Source of the DNA: Chthonomonas sp. UBA2362
GTDB taxonomy: Bacteria; Armatimonadota; Fimbriimonadia; Fimbriimonadales; Fimbriimonadaceae
NCBI GenBank assembly: GCA_002344135.1
Contig: DDTO01000004.1
Location: 634,129-698,128 of the forward strand
DNA length: 64,000 bases
Direction of reading: 5' to 3'
Shown here: positions 43,019 to 51,800 of the stretch, one piece after another
Layout: each line of letters starts with the position of its first letter
Numbering within the stretch: position 1 is the stretch's first letter
Position numbers and translations under genes: made by a program
The notes under the pieces: model-generated
The model's database searches: none
Told to the model about the DNA's origin: nothing
What the model saw: only the letters and a program-made list of their open reading frames with translations

Positions 43019-44515
43019 ATGAGCAACCTGGGCATCACCCCTCGGGCCACCGACTACAGCGAGTGGTACAACGACCTCGTCGTCAAGGCCGGACTGGCCG
43101 ATCATAGCGGCGTGCGCGGGTGCATGGTCATCAAGCCCCACGGCTACGCCATCTGGGAGAACATGCAGCGCGCCCTCGACGACATGTTCAAGGCCACCGG
43201 CCACGTCAACGCCTACTTCCCGCTGTTCATCCCCAAGTCCTACCTTAGCCGAGAAGCCGCCCACGTCGAGGGCTTCGCCAAGGAGTGCGCGGTCGTCACC
43301 CACTACCGCCTCAAGAACGACCCCGATGGCAAGGGCGTCGTCGTCGATCCCGACTCGAAGCTCGAAGAGGAACTCATCATCCGCCCGACCAGCGAAACCG
43401 TTATCTGGAACACCTACGCCAAGTGGATCCAAAGCTACCGCGACCTGCCGCTGCTCATTAATCAGTGGGCCAACGTCGTCCGCTGGGAGATGCGCACACG
43501 GCTGTTCCTCCGCACCGCCGAGTTCCTCTGGCAGGAGGGGCACACCGCCCACGCCACGTGGGACGAGGCCGAACAGGAAGCCCTCACCATGCTCGACGCC
43601 TACCGCCGCTTCGCCGAGGAGTGGATGGCGGTACCGGTGCTGACCGGCGTCAAGAGCGAGGGGGAGAAGTTCGCCGGCGCGGATCACACCTACTGCATCG
43701 AGGCCCTCACCCAAGACCTGCGCTGCCTCCAGGCCGGCACCAGCCACCACCTCGGACAGAACTTCGCCAAGGCGTTCGACGTGAAGTTCCAGACTGCGGA
43801 GGGACGCGAGGAATACGTCTACGCGACCTCATGGGGCGTGTCCACCCGCCTGATCGGCACCCTCATCATGGCCCACTCGGACGACAAGGGCCTCGTCTGC
43901 CCGCCGCGCCTTGCCCCCGTCCAAGTCGTCTTCGTCCCGATGGGCAAGGAGGAAGCCCTCCGCGCGGCGACCATCGAGATGGCGGATCGCCTCGCCGGCG
44001 AGATGCGCGCCCTCGGTATCCGCGTCCACGTGGACAAGCGCGACAAGGAGAGCCCGGGCTTCAAGTTCAACGACTGGGAGCTCAAGGGGGCGTGCCTGCG
44101 CGTCGAGCTCGGGCCGCGCGATCTTGAGGCGGGGACGTGCGTGGTCGCCCGCCGCGACACCGGCGAGAAGAGCACGTTGTCCTTGGAGGCCCTCGTCGCC
44201 GAGACCCCGGGCATGCTCGAAACGATGCAGAAGGCCCTCTACGACCGGGCGCTGGAGTTCCGCGAGGCGAACACCCACCGCGTCGACACCTGGGAAGAGT
44301 TCGAGCGCATGTTCGAAGGGGAGGCTGGCCCCGGCTTCGTCCTCGCGCACTGGGACGGGACGACGGAGACGGAGAACGCGATCACCGAGAAGACCAAGGC
44401 GACCATCCGCTGCATCCCCCTCCGCCCCCTCGACCCCGGCGACGACGCGCCCGGCGCCTGCGTGCTGACGGGCAAGCCGAGCGCGCGGCGCGTGGTGTTC
44501 GCGAAAGCGTACTGA
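43019..44515 (+). CDS. proS: Prolyl-tRNA synthetase, archaeal/eukaryotic-like type (ProS type 3)
   Basis: A 498-residue class II synthetase of the short type without the bacterial editing insertion. It starts MSNLGITPRATDYSEWYNDL. Motif 2 is in VVRWEMRTRLFLRTAEFLWQ then EGHTAH, and motif 3 has SWGVSTRLIG. The C-terminal anticodon-binding domain (VQVVFVPMGKEEA onward) and the C-terminal zinc-like extension are present. It charges tRNA-Pro. A CACAAT box lies 9 nt before the ATG. Its first 81 nt region is duplicated 2 kb upstream. Confidence 0.95.
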   Translation: MSNLGITPRATDYSEWYNDLVVKAGLADHSGVRGCMVIKPHGYAIWENMQRALDDMFKATGHVNAYFPLFIPKSYLSREAAHVEGFAKECAVVTHYRLKNDPDGKGVVVDPDSKLEEELIIRPTSETVIWNTYAKWIQSYRDLPLLINQWANVVRWEMRTRLFLRTAEFLWQEGHTAHATWDEAEQEALTMLDAYRRFAEEWMAVPVLTGVKSEGEKFAGADHTYCIEALTQDLRCLQAGTSHHLGQNFAKAFDVKFQTAEGREEYVYATSWGVSTRLIGTLIMAHSDDKGLVCPPRLAPVQVVFVPMGKEEALRAATIEMADRLAGEMRALGIRVHVDKRDKESPGFKFNDWELKGACLRVELGPRDLEAGTCVVARRDTGEKSTLSLEALVAETPGMLETMQKALYDRALEFREANTHRVDTWEEFERMFEGEAGPGFVLAHWDGTTETENAITEKTKATIRCIPLRPLDPGDDAPGACVLTGKPSARRVVFAKAY

Positions 44516-44540
44516 CGATGGGCGCGACGGGGAGTTCCGC

Positions 44541-44690
44541 AAATCCCCCTCGCTCGCGCGAGGGGGAAGCTGGCCGGGCGAAGCCCGTGCCAGCAGGCGG
44601 AGTAACTGGCGTGGTGCGGTTGCTCTCCATCCCCAACCCCTTCCTCTCGCGAGCGAAAGGAAGGGGCTATTACTCCCCCTCGCCGCGCTT
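44541..44690. repeat. Inverted, degenerate copy of the 67-nt palindromic element
   Basis: 44543-44606 reads CCCCCTCGC-TCGC-GCGAGGGGG, then GCTGGCCGGGCGAAGCCCGTGCC and GGCGGAGTAAC; this matches the 20962-21028 element in reverse orientation. A further CTATTACTCCCCCTCG end lies at 44667-44682. The hairpins follow proS directly and may also act as its 3' end. Confidence 0.6.
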
Positions 44691-44737
44691 TCCCTCCGCT
44701 TCGCTTCGGTCGGCCGGACGCAGCGGAAGCACCGTGC

Positions 44738-44743
44738 CAGAAT
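44738..44743 (+). promoter_or_regulatory. -10-like box of leaderless type (second MFS gene)
   Basis: CAGAAT ends 7 nt before the ATG at 44751. It is a weaker match than the others of this class. Confidence 0.3.
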
Positions 44744-44750
44744 CGACCCG

Positions 44751-45992
44751 ATGACCGCCTTTCGCGACCGGCCGAGTTGGTACTTCGGGGTCTCGGCGTA
44801 CTGGTTCGCCACGAGCGCGAAGTGGTTCATCCTCCTGCAGGTCGTTCTGCCCGGCCAGGTCGAGCGGATGGTGCCGGGCGGGGAGAAAAACACGGCTTGG
44901 GGCCTCGTCTTCGCGATCGGCGCGATTTGGGCGATGATAGGCCCGTCGCTGTTCGGGCACTGGAGCGACCGGTTGGGGCGTCGCAAGCCGTTCTTGGCCT
45001 TCGGCGCGGCGGCAACGGTGATCGCGCTGATGGCGCTGTGGCAGTCCCCGTCACTGTGGATACTCGCTGTGGGCTATCTGCTGCTCCAGGTGTCGGACGA
45101 CGTGGGCACCGGGCCCTACAGCGCGATCATCCCTCAGATGGTGCCGGAGGATCGGCGCGGGAAGGCGAGCGGAACGATGGGCTTGATGACGCTCTCGGGT
45201 CAGCTGGCGGTGGGGATTTTCGCCTTCGTGGTCGGCGGGGACGTGGCGTCGATCTACGTCGGCCTGGCATCGGTGAACTTGCTCGCGGCGGCGTGGACGA
45301 TCTACTGCCTGCGGGGCGAGGTGGCCTCCCCGGTGGTGGACGGGGGCCGGTTCTTGCCGACGTTCCTCCAGGGGTGGCTGGAGCCGTGGAAGAGCAAGGA
45401 CTTCTTTTGGGTGTGGTTCACGCGGTTCCTGAACGCGCTGGGCTTCTACTTAGTGCAGCCGTACCTGCGGTTCTACTTGGACGACGTGGTGAAGGATTTC
45501 TCGGTGTTCGGGCTGTTTCGGCTGGCCGACGCGGGGATGGCGACGAACCTCATCGCACTCACGATCTCGCTCTTCGGCGCGGCCGGGTCGATCTATGCGT
45601 CCCGATCGGCCGATCGCTGGGGGCGCAAGCGGACGATCTATCTGGCGGGGAGCCTGATGGCGTGCGTGCTGGTCCCGTTCGCTCTGGTGCCGAACTTCGG
45701 GATCGTTTGGGTGATGTCCTGTCTCTTCGGCGTGGGCTACGGGATGTATCTTTCGGCGGACTGGGCTTTGGTGAGCGACGTTCTGCCCGATGCGGGGTCC
45801 TACGGCAAGGACATGGGGGTTTGGCAGATGAGCACGTCGTCGGTGCAGATCGTGGCGGGTTCGGCGGGTCGCGCGGTGGACGCGCTCAACGTCTCCAGCT
45901 TCGGACTCGGTTACCGCGCGGTGTTCCTGGCGGCCTCGGTGGCGTTTCTGGTGAGCACCGTGCTCGTCCGGAAAGTTCGCGGGAGTCGATAG
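44751..45992 (+). CDS. MFS transporter
   Basis: A 413-residue, 12-helix inner-membrane transporter. WSDRLGRRKPFLAFGAAATV is the conserved loop between helices 2 and 3, and SADRWGRKRTIYLAG is the matching loop in the second half. DDVGTGPYSAIIPQMVPEDRRG resembles the sugar/cation symporter-like MFS group. The N-terminus (PSWYFGVSAYWFATSAKWFIL) is aromatic-rich. The substrate is unknown. It has no clear operon partner. A GC-rich hairpin follows between it and the facing gene. Confidence 0.85.
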   Translation: MTAFRDRPSWYFGVSAYWFATSAKWFILLQVVLPGQVERMVPGGEKNTAWGLVFAIGAIWAMIGPSLFGHWSDRLGRRKPFLAFGAAATVIALMALWQSPSLWILAVGYLLLQVSDDVGTGPYSAIIPQMVPEDRRGKASGTMGLMTLSGQLAVGIFAFVVGGDVASIYVGLASVNLLAAAWTIYCLRGEVASPVVDGGRFLPTFLQGWLEPWKSKDFFWVWFTRFLNALGFYLVQPYLRFYLDDVVKDFSVFGLFRLADAGMATNLIALTISLFGAAGSIYASRSADRWGRKRTIYLAGSLMACVLVPFALVPNFGIVWVMSCLFGVGYGMYLSADWALVSDVLPDAGSYGKDMGVWQMSTSSVQIVAGSAGRAVDALNVSSFGLGYRAVFLAASVAFLVSTVLVRKVRGSR

Positions 45993-45996
45993 GGCC

Positions 45997-46025
45997 GCCG
46001 GCGGAGGGCATGCCCCTCCGCCGGC
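45997..46025. terminator. GC-rich hairpin between convergent genes
   Basis: A perfect 12-bp stem (GCCGGCGGAGGG at 45997-46008 and its complement at 46014-46025) with loop CATGC. It starts 5 nt after the MFS stop and lies before the end of the facing gene at 46042. No U-tract is present, so it is a candidate bidirectional terminator. Confidence 0.5.
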
Positions 46026-46041
46026 GAGCCGGTTCGGGCTG

Positions 46042-46689
46042 CTAGGCCGCGATCGCGAGGGTCGTCTCCGATTCTCCCGAGCCATCCCAAAGAACGACGG
46101 GAGTCGAGGGCGGGCTCGCCATGTCGTTGCGGGCCGCGATCACTCGGAAAGCGACGTATTGGCCCGGCGTGGTCATCGTGACGAGTCTCCGCCGGGTCGT
46201 GGTGTCGACGATGGTCCACGAACCTTCGGGGCTCGTTCGCTTTTCGACTTGGAAGGTCGTGCCTCGAATGTTGCCGTTTCGGTTCCATTTGAGGCTCGTC
46301 ACGCCATCCCCGTTCGCGTTGGCGACGAGGTCGGTCGGTGTCGTTGGAGCGGCTTGGCTTCCGGGGGTGTTGTGGGGCGGAAGCATCAGTTCGGCGAGCA
46401 GCGAATCATCGATCGCGGCATTGGCGCGAAAGATCTTCGCATACTTGGAAATGATCTCGCGGCTGGAGGTCTTTTGCTCGTCCTTGGCTTCGACGGCGGC
46501 GCGCTGGGCAGCCTTGGCGGCCGTGGAACTCGCCAAGCTCGTCGCGAAGTCGGTCGCCGCGTCGTCGATCTCGCCCAGCATGGGGCCGGTCAGGCCTAAA
46601 GGCGTGGCGTTGGCCGCGCAGACGGCCGAGAAGTTAGCCATTGCGAGGTTCAGATCGCCGTCGCGATCGATCTCGGTGATGTAGGGCAT
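46042..46689 (-). CDS. Hypothetical protein with C-terminal fibronectin-III-like domain
   Basis: A 215-residue protein starting MPYITEIDRDGDLNLAMANF, with AGGAGA and a GC hairpin upstream. Residues 1-110 are helical (AATDFATSLASSTAAKAAQRAA, given in part). Residues about 118-205 fit an FN3-like beta sandwich (VANANGDGVTSLKWNRNGN, GSWTIVDTTTRRRLVTMTTPG, YVAFRVIAARN). No signal peptide is seen. Similar small proteins with a helical part and an FN3 end occur in phage-tail-like or surface contexts, but no such genes are nearby. The reading frame stays open upstream into the tandem repeat, giving a 322-residue alternative that was judged unlikely. Confidence 0.7.
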   Translation of the reverse strand: MPYITEIDRDGDLNLAMANFSAVCAANATPLGLTGPMLGEIDDAATDFATSLASSTAAKAAQRAAVEAKDEQKTSSREIISKYAKIFRANAAIDDSLLAELMLPPHNTPGSQAAPTTPTDLVANANGDGVTSLKWNRNGNIRGTTFQVEKRTSPEGSWTIVDTTTRRRLVTMTTPGQYVAFRVIAARNDMASPPSTPVVLWDGSGESETTLAIAA

Positions 46690-46705
46690 TTGTGTTTTTC
46701 TCCTT

Positions 46706-46720
46706 CCCGCTGGTTGCGGG
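46706..46720 (-). promoter_or_regulatory. 5' leader hairpin before the ribosome binding site
   Basis: A 5-bp stem, sense CCCGC-AACCA-GCGGG, directly followed by AAGGAGA and the ATG at 46689. Confidence 0.45.
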
Positions 46721-46788
46721 TTATCACATTTCCTATCGGTGTCTCTTCGGCTAATCCTTAGGCAATCTTGCGAAAAGGATGGGCCGCC

Positions 46789-46998
46789 GAAGAAGAAAAG
46801 CGGTGCAACGGAAAGAAAAAGCGACGCACCGGAGAAAAAAAGCGACGCAGTGGAGAAAAGATCTGCTGCAGTAAAAAGAAAATCTGACGCACTGGAGAAA
46901 AAAACTGCTGCAACAAAATGAGAATCCGGCGCACTAGAAAGAAAATCTGTTGCAGGGGAAAGAGAGACCGACGCACCGGAAAGAGGGAATGCGGCGTT
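46789..46998. repeat. 21-nt imperfect tandem repeat, about ten copies
   Basis: Ten consecutive 21-nt units, for example GGAAAGAAAAAGCGACGCACC (first 20 nt GGAAAGAAAAAGCGACGCAC), each a purine run followed by a GACGCA/CTGCTGCA core. Because 21 is divisible by 3, the units encode heptads: Lys/Glu-rich on plus (EKKSDAV) and Phe/Ser/Ala-rich on minus (FFSGASL). On plus, a frame from 46739 has an in-frame TGA at 46919, after which heptads continue. No convincing start signal was found for either strand, so no gene is called. Confidence 0.75.
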
Positions 46999-47066
46999 GC
47001 GGGAGGGCAAGGGCTCTTTGCGGCCAAGCGGCTGGGGCCGATCGATGATGGGCTCCGATCACCCGG

Positions 47067-47140
47067 CGGATCGTCGCCGCGGGAGGTCGCCCCGGCTGGC
47101 CGGGGCGACCGTGGGCGGGTGGGCAGGCGGCGACGATCCG
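47067..47140. other. Nested perfect hairpin (possible structured RNA)
   Basis: An outer 14-bp perfect stem (CGGATCGTCGCCGC at 47067-47080, complement at 47127-47140) encloses an inner 11-bp perfect stem (GGTCGCCCCGG at 47085-47095, complement at 47100-47110) with loop CTGG. It lies in the 590-nt gap between the 21-nt repeat and the gene at 47282. There is no U-tract. Confidence 0.55.
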
Positions 47141-47208
47141 GAAGGCCGCGCACTTTCCCCGGCTGCCGCGCAAGATTCGGGTGAAAACCCGGAAAGCAGG
47201 AAGAAAGA

Positions 47209-47239
47209 TTGCCCATATTCGGCAAACCACCTCTATAAT
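47209..47239 (+). promoter_or_regulatory. Candidate sigma-70-type promoter of the dockerin-like gene
   Basis: TTGCCC (47209-47214), a 19-nt spacer and a perfect TATAAT (47234-47239). The transcript would start near 47246, giving a leader of about 36 nt with GGAGGTGG in front of the ATG at 47282. The spacer is longer than ideal. Confidence 0.45.
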
Positions 47240-47281
47240 GAAGCTGGAGAGTGAAATTCTTATGTTTGGAGGTGGAAGAAC

Positions 47282-48763
47282 ATGGTCGTGACGCGCACAT
47301 GCCTCACGATGGGAGCAAAACTCCTGTTCAATCTGCTCGTCGTCTTGGCCGTGAGTTTCGGTGCGGCCGCAACATTTCAAGTGGAGATCAAGAACGCCCC
47401 GAAGGGCTGCAACGACATCCACATCAATTTCAACCAGAACATTGCCAACCCCAAGGCGGTGAACCCGAAAACGCAGGTTCCCTTGACGGCCAACGGTGAG
47501 AATCTGGACGCCCAGTTCGCGGGGAACTCGCTGAAGAAGGGCGACACCTACAAGGTCACCGTCGAGGGCACAGATCCACTGACGGTCGACGAAGCCTGGT
47601 GGACCCGCGACGGCAGCAACATCAAGAATGTCGACGTCGGCACCGAGGTGGTCATCTCGGAAGTCGTGCCGAAGAAAAGGCCTCTGTGGAACACCGGCTC
47701 TCCCAAGATCGTGATCTACAACGGCGCTGATTCTTACCTGGGCTTCAGCTCGGGCAACATCGGTGTCGGACTCGAGCAGCGCTGGTGGGCGGCCCCGTTC
47801 TCGATCTTCGATAGCCCGGCGGTCATCACTGAAGTTCATGTCAACTACTTCATCCCGGCCGGTTTCGAGGGCGACAACATCCGCTACAAGATCTGGCAGC
47901 GCAACGGCTTCAACACGCCCGGCGCGCTCATCCAGGAAGGCGTCCTCGGGATCATGGGTCCCGGCATCGACAACCCCGAGATTCCGCAAGTGGACGACTG
48001 GCTCCATATCTACACGGGCCTGGCCATCCCGCTCAACCCGGGCGACTACTACTTCACCATCTATGGTGACGGAAACACCCAGACCCTCACCCAGTTCCAG
48101 AACGCAGCTTGGCTGACCGGCGCCGCCAACGACACCATCGCCTACAACAACAACCAGGCGTGGCGCTCGGCGACGCATCCGGCCCCTGGCTTCCAGCCAT
48201 ACAGCCTGACACCCGCTGTCCTTTCGCCGACGCCCCTCATGGGTGACGGTCGCGAGATTTACAACGTCTCGTTCGCCTTGTACGGCAACGGCGGTCGAAC
48301 CTCGCAGGTCTGCTCCGGTGAAGTGATTTGGCAGTCCTGGGTAGGCCCAGCACTCGATTTCTGGTGGCGATGGGTCGTTCAGGATAACACCGACGCGGTC
48401 GTTGCATATCGGTATCCGGTCGTGACTGCGGCCAACGGCTATGAGCACTCGTTCACGGCCCCGGTCTCGAACCTGGCTCCTCAGTTCATCGACCTTCAGT
48501 ACCGGGTGTGGCTCAACACTCGCGCCAACATCTTCCCGGCAAACCCTGAAAACGATGACGGCGTCCAGTTCCCGATGATCAACGGCGACTGCGACCGGGA
48601 CAATGAAATCGCGATCGGCGACTTCGCCTTGATCTCCACGGCCTTCGGCTCGTTCCCTGGTGAACCCAACTGGAACGAGGATGCCGATGTAGACGGCGAC
48701 AGCGAAGTCACGATCGGCGACTACTCGATCATGTCGGACAACTTCGGTATCGAAGGCGACTGA
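47282..48763 (+). CDS. Large secreted protein with C-terminal dockerin-like module
   Basis: A 493-residue exported protein. GGAGGTGG precedes the ATG; the signal helix is LLFNLLVVLAVSFGAAA. Residues 30-125 form a small beta domain (FQVEIKNAPKGCNDIHINFN). Residues about 135-345 form a larger beta domain (GLEQRWWAAPFSIF, LHIYTGLAIPLNPGDYYFTI). Residues 433-493 have two calcium-loop repeats, DCDRDNEIAIGDFALIS and DVDGDSEVTIGDYSIMS, separated by AFGSFPGEPNWNEDA. The same type of end is found at 31155-32759 and 48893-51949. Function unknown; surface attachment or complex formation is inferred. A hairpin terminator follows. Confidence 0.78.
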   Translation: MVVTRTCLTMGAKLLFNLLVVLAVSFGAAATFQVEIKNAPKGCNDIHINFNQNIANPKAVNPKTQVPLTANGENLDAQFAGNSLKKGDTYKVTVEGTDPLTVDEAWWTRDGSNIKNVDVGTEVVISEVVPKKRPLWNTGSPKIVIYNGADSYLGFSSGNIGVGLEQRWWAAPFSIFDSPAVITEVHVNYFIPAGFEGDNIRYKIWQRNGFNTPGALIQEGVLGIMGPGIDNPEIPQVDDWLHIYTGLAIPLNPGDYYFTIYGDGNTQTLTQFQNAAWLTGAANDTIAYNNNQAWRSATHPAPGFQPYSLTPAVLSPTPLMGDGREIYNVSFALYGNGGRTSQVCSGEVIWQSWVGPALDFWWRWVVQDNTDAVVAYRYPVVTAANGYEHSFTAPVSNLAPQFIDLQYRVWLNTRANIFPANPENDDGVQFPMINGDCDRDNEIAIGDFALISTAFGSFPGEPNWNEDADVDGDSEVTIGDYSIMSDNFGIEGD

Positions 48764-48791
48764 TCCCAGACTCGCTGATCCACAAACGCAA

Positions 48792-48838
48792 GCCGTCCCT
48801 CCGCAGACATCCCGCCGCGGAGGGTCGGCTCTTTGTTT
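48792..48838 (+). terminator. Hairpin terminator after the 493-residue protein
   Basis: A 13-bp stem with one mismatch (GCCGTCCCTCCGC at 48792-48804, GCGGAGGGTCGGC at 48817-48829), followed by the T-rich TCTTTGTTT. It lies 29 nt after the stop codon. Confidence 0.65.
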
Positions 48839-48892
48839 GGGCGAACCTTCTTCCGTCCCCGCGCGGTCGTTGTTATGTAAGCGAGGTCCGTC

Positions 48893-51800
48893 ATGCGTCT
48901 CATTGCAATCGTTTTTCTTTGCCTCTTGTCGGTGCTTTGCCCGGCCCAACGTGTCGATGTGCTCGTCGAATTCGATCAGAAACCCAAGTCACTCGACCAT
49001 GCCATCCGCATCATCGGAGGCTCGGGCAAGGTGCTGGACAGCGAGGCGGGCAGCGCGCGCTATCGCGTCGAACTCAAGGGCCAGGTCGTCCGAGCCATCG
49101 AAAGGCTTAAGCGAGTCCGAGGGATCAAGGCCGTCGAAGCCGTGACCCCCGTACCTCCGACCATGCTTTTGGAGACCCGGTCCGTAAGCCGCATGAGGGC
49201 CATGGTCGACGAGTACAAGACCAAGTATCAAGGCTACCTCGACGCCTGCGGCCAGAAGCGAAGCGATGAAGACGAGGCCAGCGATGAGTGGCCCGGGCTC
49301 GACTACATCGAGGCGTATCGATTCTACGTCGAAGAGCGGGCTTACCCGTTCGACCAGCCGAACTGGGCGGCTTGGGACCTCGCGGGACGGCACCGCGACC
49401 GCATGCCCGCCTGGCAAGGCGCCCAACCCGGCGCGCAAGGCTTCAACGGGCAATGGACCTTTGTCGGACCGCGCAATCTCGATACGCCCTACCGCATCTA
49501 CTACGGATTGCCGCCGCTCAACGGACGGATTAACGGCATTGCATACGATCCGACCAATCCGACAACCTTCTACGTCACCGGCGCACAAGGGGGCGTTTGG
49601 AAGACAACCGATAACGGCGTCAACTATACGCCCCTCGGAGATAAGTGGGAAGTGATGGCGGCCAGCGCCGTCGCCGTCCATCCGACGAACCCCAATGTAG
49701 TCTTCGTCGGTACGGGCGATTACGCCGGCAGCCGTCCCTATTCGATGGGGATCATGAAGTCGACGGACGGCGGAGCGACTTGGGCCAACTACGGTCGCGC
49801 CCAGTTCGGAACCCGGGCCATCGAGAGGATCCTCATCGACCCGGCGAATCCCCAGATCGTGCTCGTCACCACTGGTCGCGGCTCGGGAGGCAACGGCTTC
49901 GTCTGGCGCTCCATCGACGGTGGCGTTACGTGGAACTCCGTCATCAATACCGCCGCCAGCTACAGCGATATGTCTTACGGCGTTCCCGCAGGCGGCGCTC
50001 GCTACGTTTACGCGGTGGGTGGCGACTCGGCAGGCGGCAAAATCTGGCGCTCGGCCAACCAGGGCGCCACTTGGACCCAGCTCACGAGCCCCGTAAGCGG
50101 GAGCCAGGGCGGCATGTGCATCCAAGCCTCAAAGATCGACCCGAACACCGTGTACCTCCTGTGCCCCTCTGCCCGAAAGATCTACAAGAGCACCAACGCG
50201 GGCGCGAACTGGACCGACATCTCGGCCGGATTCGTCAACGGTAGCAACAACTACAACTGGTCGCAGGGAACCTACGACTTCTTCCTGGAGACTTCCGTCG
50301 CCAATGGCAACGATGCGATCTACGTTGGTCTCATCGACGTCGTGATGTCGCCCAACGGTGGCGCTACCTGGCAATCGGTGGGCGGCCCTGCCTATAGCAA
50401 CTCTTCGGTCCTGCACAACGATCAGCAGTCCGTCGCGCTCCACCCCACGAACCCCAACCAGCTCCTCGTTGGCGGCGATGGAGGGCTCTTCAGGTTCACC
50501 TATAATCCGGCGAACAACACCTGGACCTGGGGATACTTGAGTGCCAACTTGGGAGTGACCCAGTTCTATAAGTCGGCCTTCCATCCGACCAACCCGAACA
50601 TCATGCTGGGCGGCACGCAAGACAACGCCACCCCGTTCTGCAACGGCAATCTTAACGTGTGGGACAACGTGGGCGGTGGCGACGGCGGCTTCTGCGCGAT
50701 CAATCCGAACTCGACGAATCGCCAGTTCTGCGAGTCGCAGAGCTTGAACCTGTACAAGACAACGAATAGTTGGAGCAGCAGTTCGGGGATCAGCCCGAAC
50801 TGGGGTTCCGACAGCCGCGCCTTCATCGCCCCGTTCATCCTCGATCCGAACGATCCGAATCTACTGTACGCGGGGACGAACTACCTTTGGCGCTACAACG
50901 ACAGCGGCAACTCTTGGACGGCTCGCCTCGGAAGCCAACTCCTCTCGGCGAGCGGCAACCTTCGCTCGATTGGCATCGCTCCGGGTGATGGACAGCGGAT
51001 CTACACCGGCGCGAGCGACGGCCAAGTCTGGATGACTTCCAACGGCGGCACGAATTGGACCCAAATCAACACCGGCTCCCCGGGTTTGCCGAACCGCACG
51101 ATCACTTCGATCAGCGTCAACCCGGCCAACAAAAACGCTGTCCTCGTCACGGTGAGCGGGACCGGGACGGGCCACGTGTGGCGATGCACCGACACGACCG
51201 CCGCCAATCGAGTGTGGACTAACGTCAGCGGCTCCGGCCTGACAGGGCTGCCCGACGTCCCCGTCAACATGCTTGCTCGCGATCCCAATAGCCCTCAGTC
51301 TGTTTGGTACGTCGCGACCGATGTGGGAGTTTTCGCCACGGGCGACTCGGGCGTTACATGGGCGAACGCCACCGCGCCGCTCGGCCTGCCCAACACCCAG
51401 GTCAACGACATCAAGGCGGTTCCCGGAACGGGCCGGCTCATGGCCGCCACCTACGGGCGCGGCATGTGGTATATCCGCATAACCAACCTCCAGTCGATCA
51501 GCGGAACGATCAACCTGCAGGATTTCAATCCCGATGCGTCACCCCGGACCATCACGATCGAGTTCAGAAACCCCGGCTCGACCACCCCTGTCGCGAGCGT
51601 CACGCAACCGATTGGTGGGGGCGGTCCCCAGGCTTTCACTGCCGAAGTGAACCTGATGGGGACGTACGACGTAGCCGTGAAGGGGCCCAACTGGTTGCGA
51701 AGGACCATCTCGAATGTCTGGATCACGCCGGTCGGCGTCACCGGGCTCGCCTTCGACCTCATCAACGGGGACTGCGACGGAGACAACGAGGTCGACATCG

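Noticed and set aside
46739..46921. Small Lys-rich protein from the 21-nt repeat (60 codons)
   Set aside because: No ribosome binding site or promoter; the heptads go on after its TGA, so the frame is more likely a by-product of the repeat. A selenocysteine reading of the TGA was also dismissed for lack of any SECIS or sel gene.
46789..46998. CRISPR array
   Set aside because: Repeat units are contiguous with no spacers, and no cas genes are present.
46690..47010. N-terminal extension of the FN3-like gene through the tandem repeat
   Set aside because: The Phe/Ser/Ala heptads are unlike the rest of the protein, and a good ribosome binding site with hairpin sits before MPYITE.
46934..48949. 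671-codon open frame on minus opposite the dockerin-like gene
   Set aside because: The plus-strand protein has a ribosome binding site, signal peptide and calcium-loop repeats; the minus frame has none of these.
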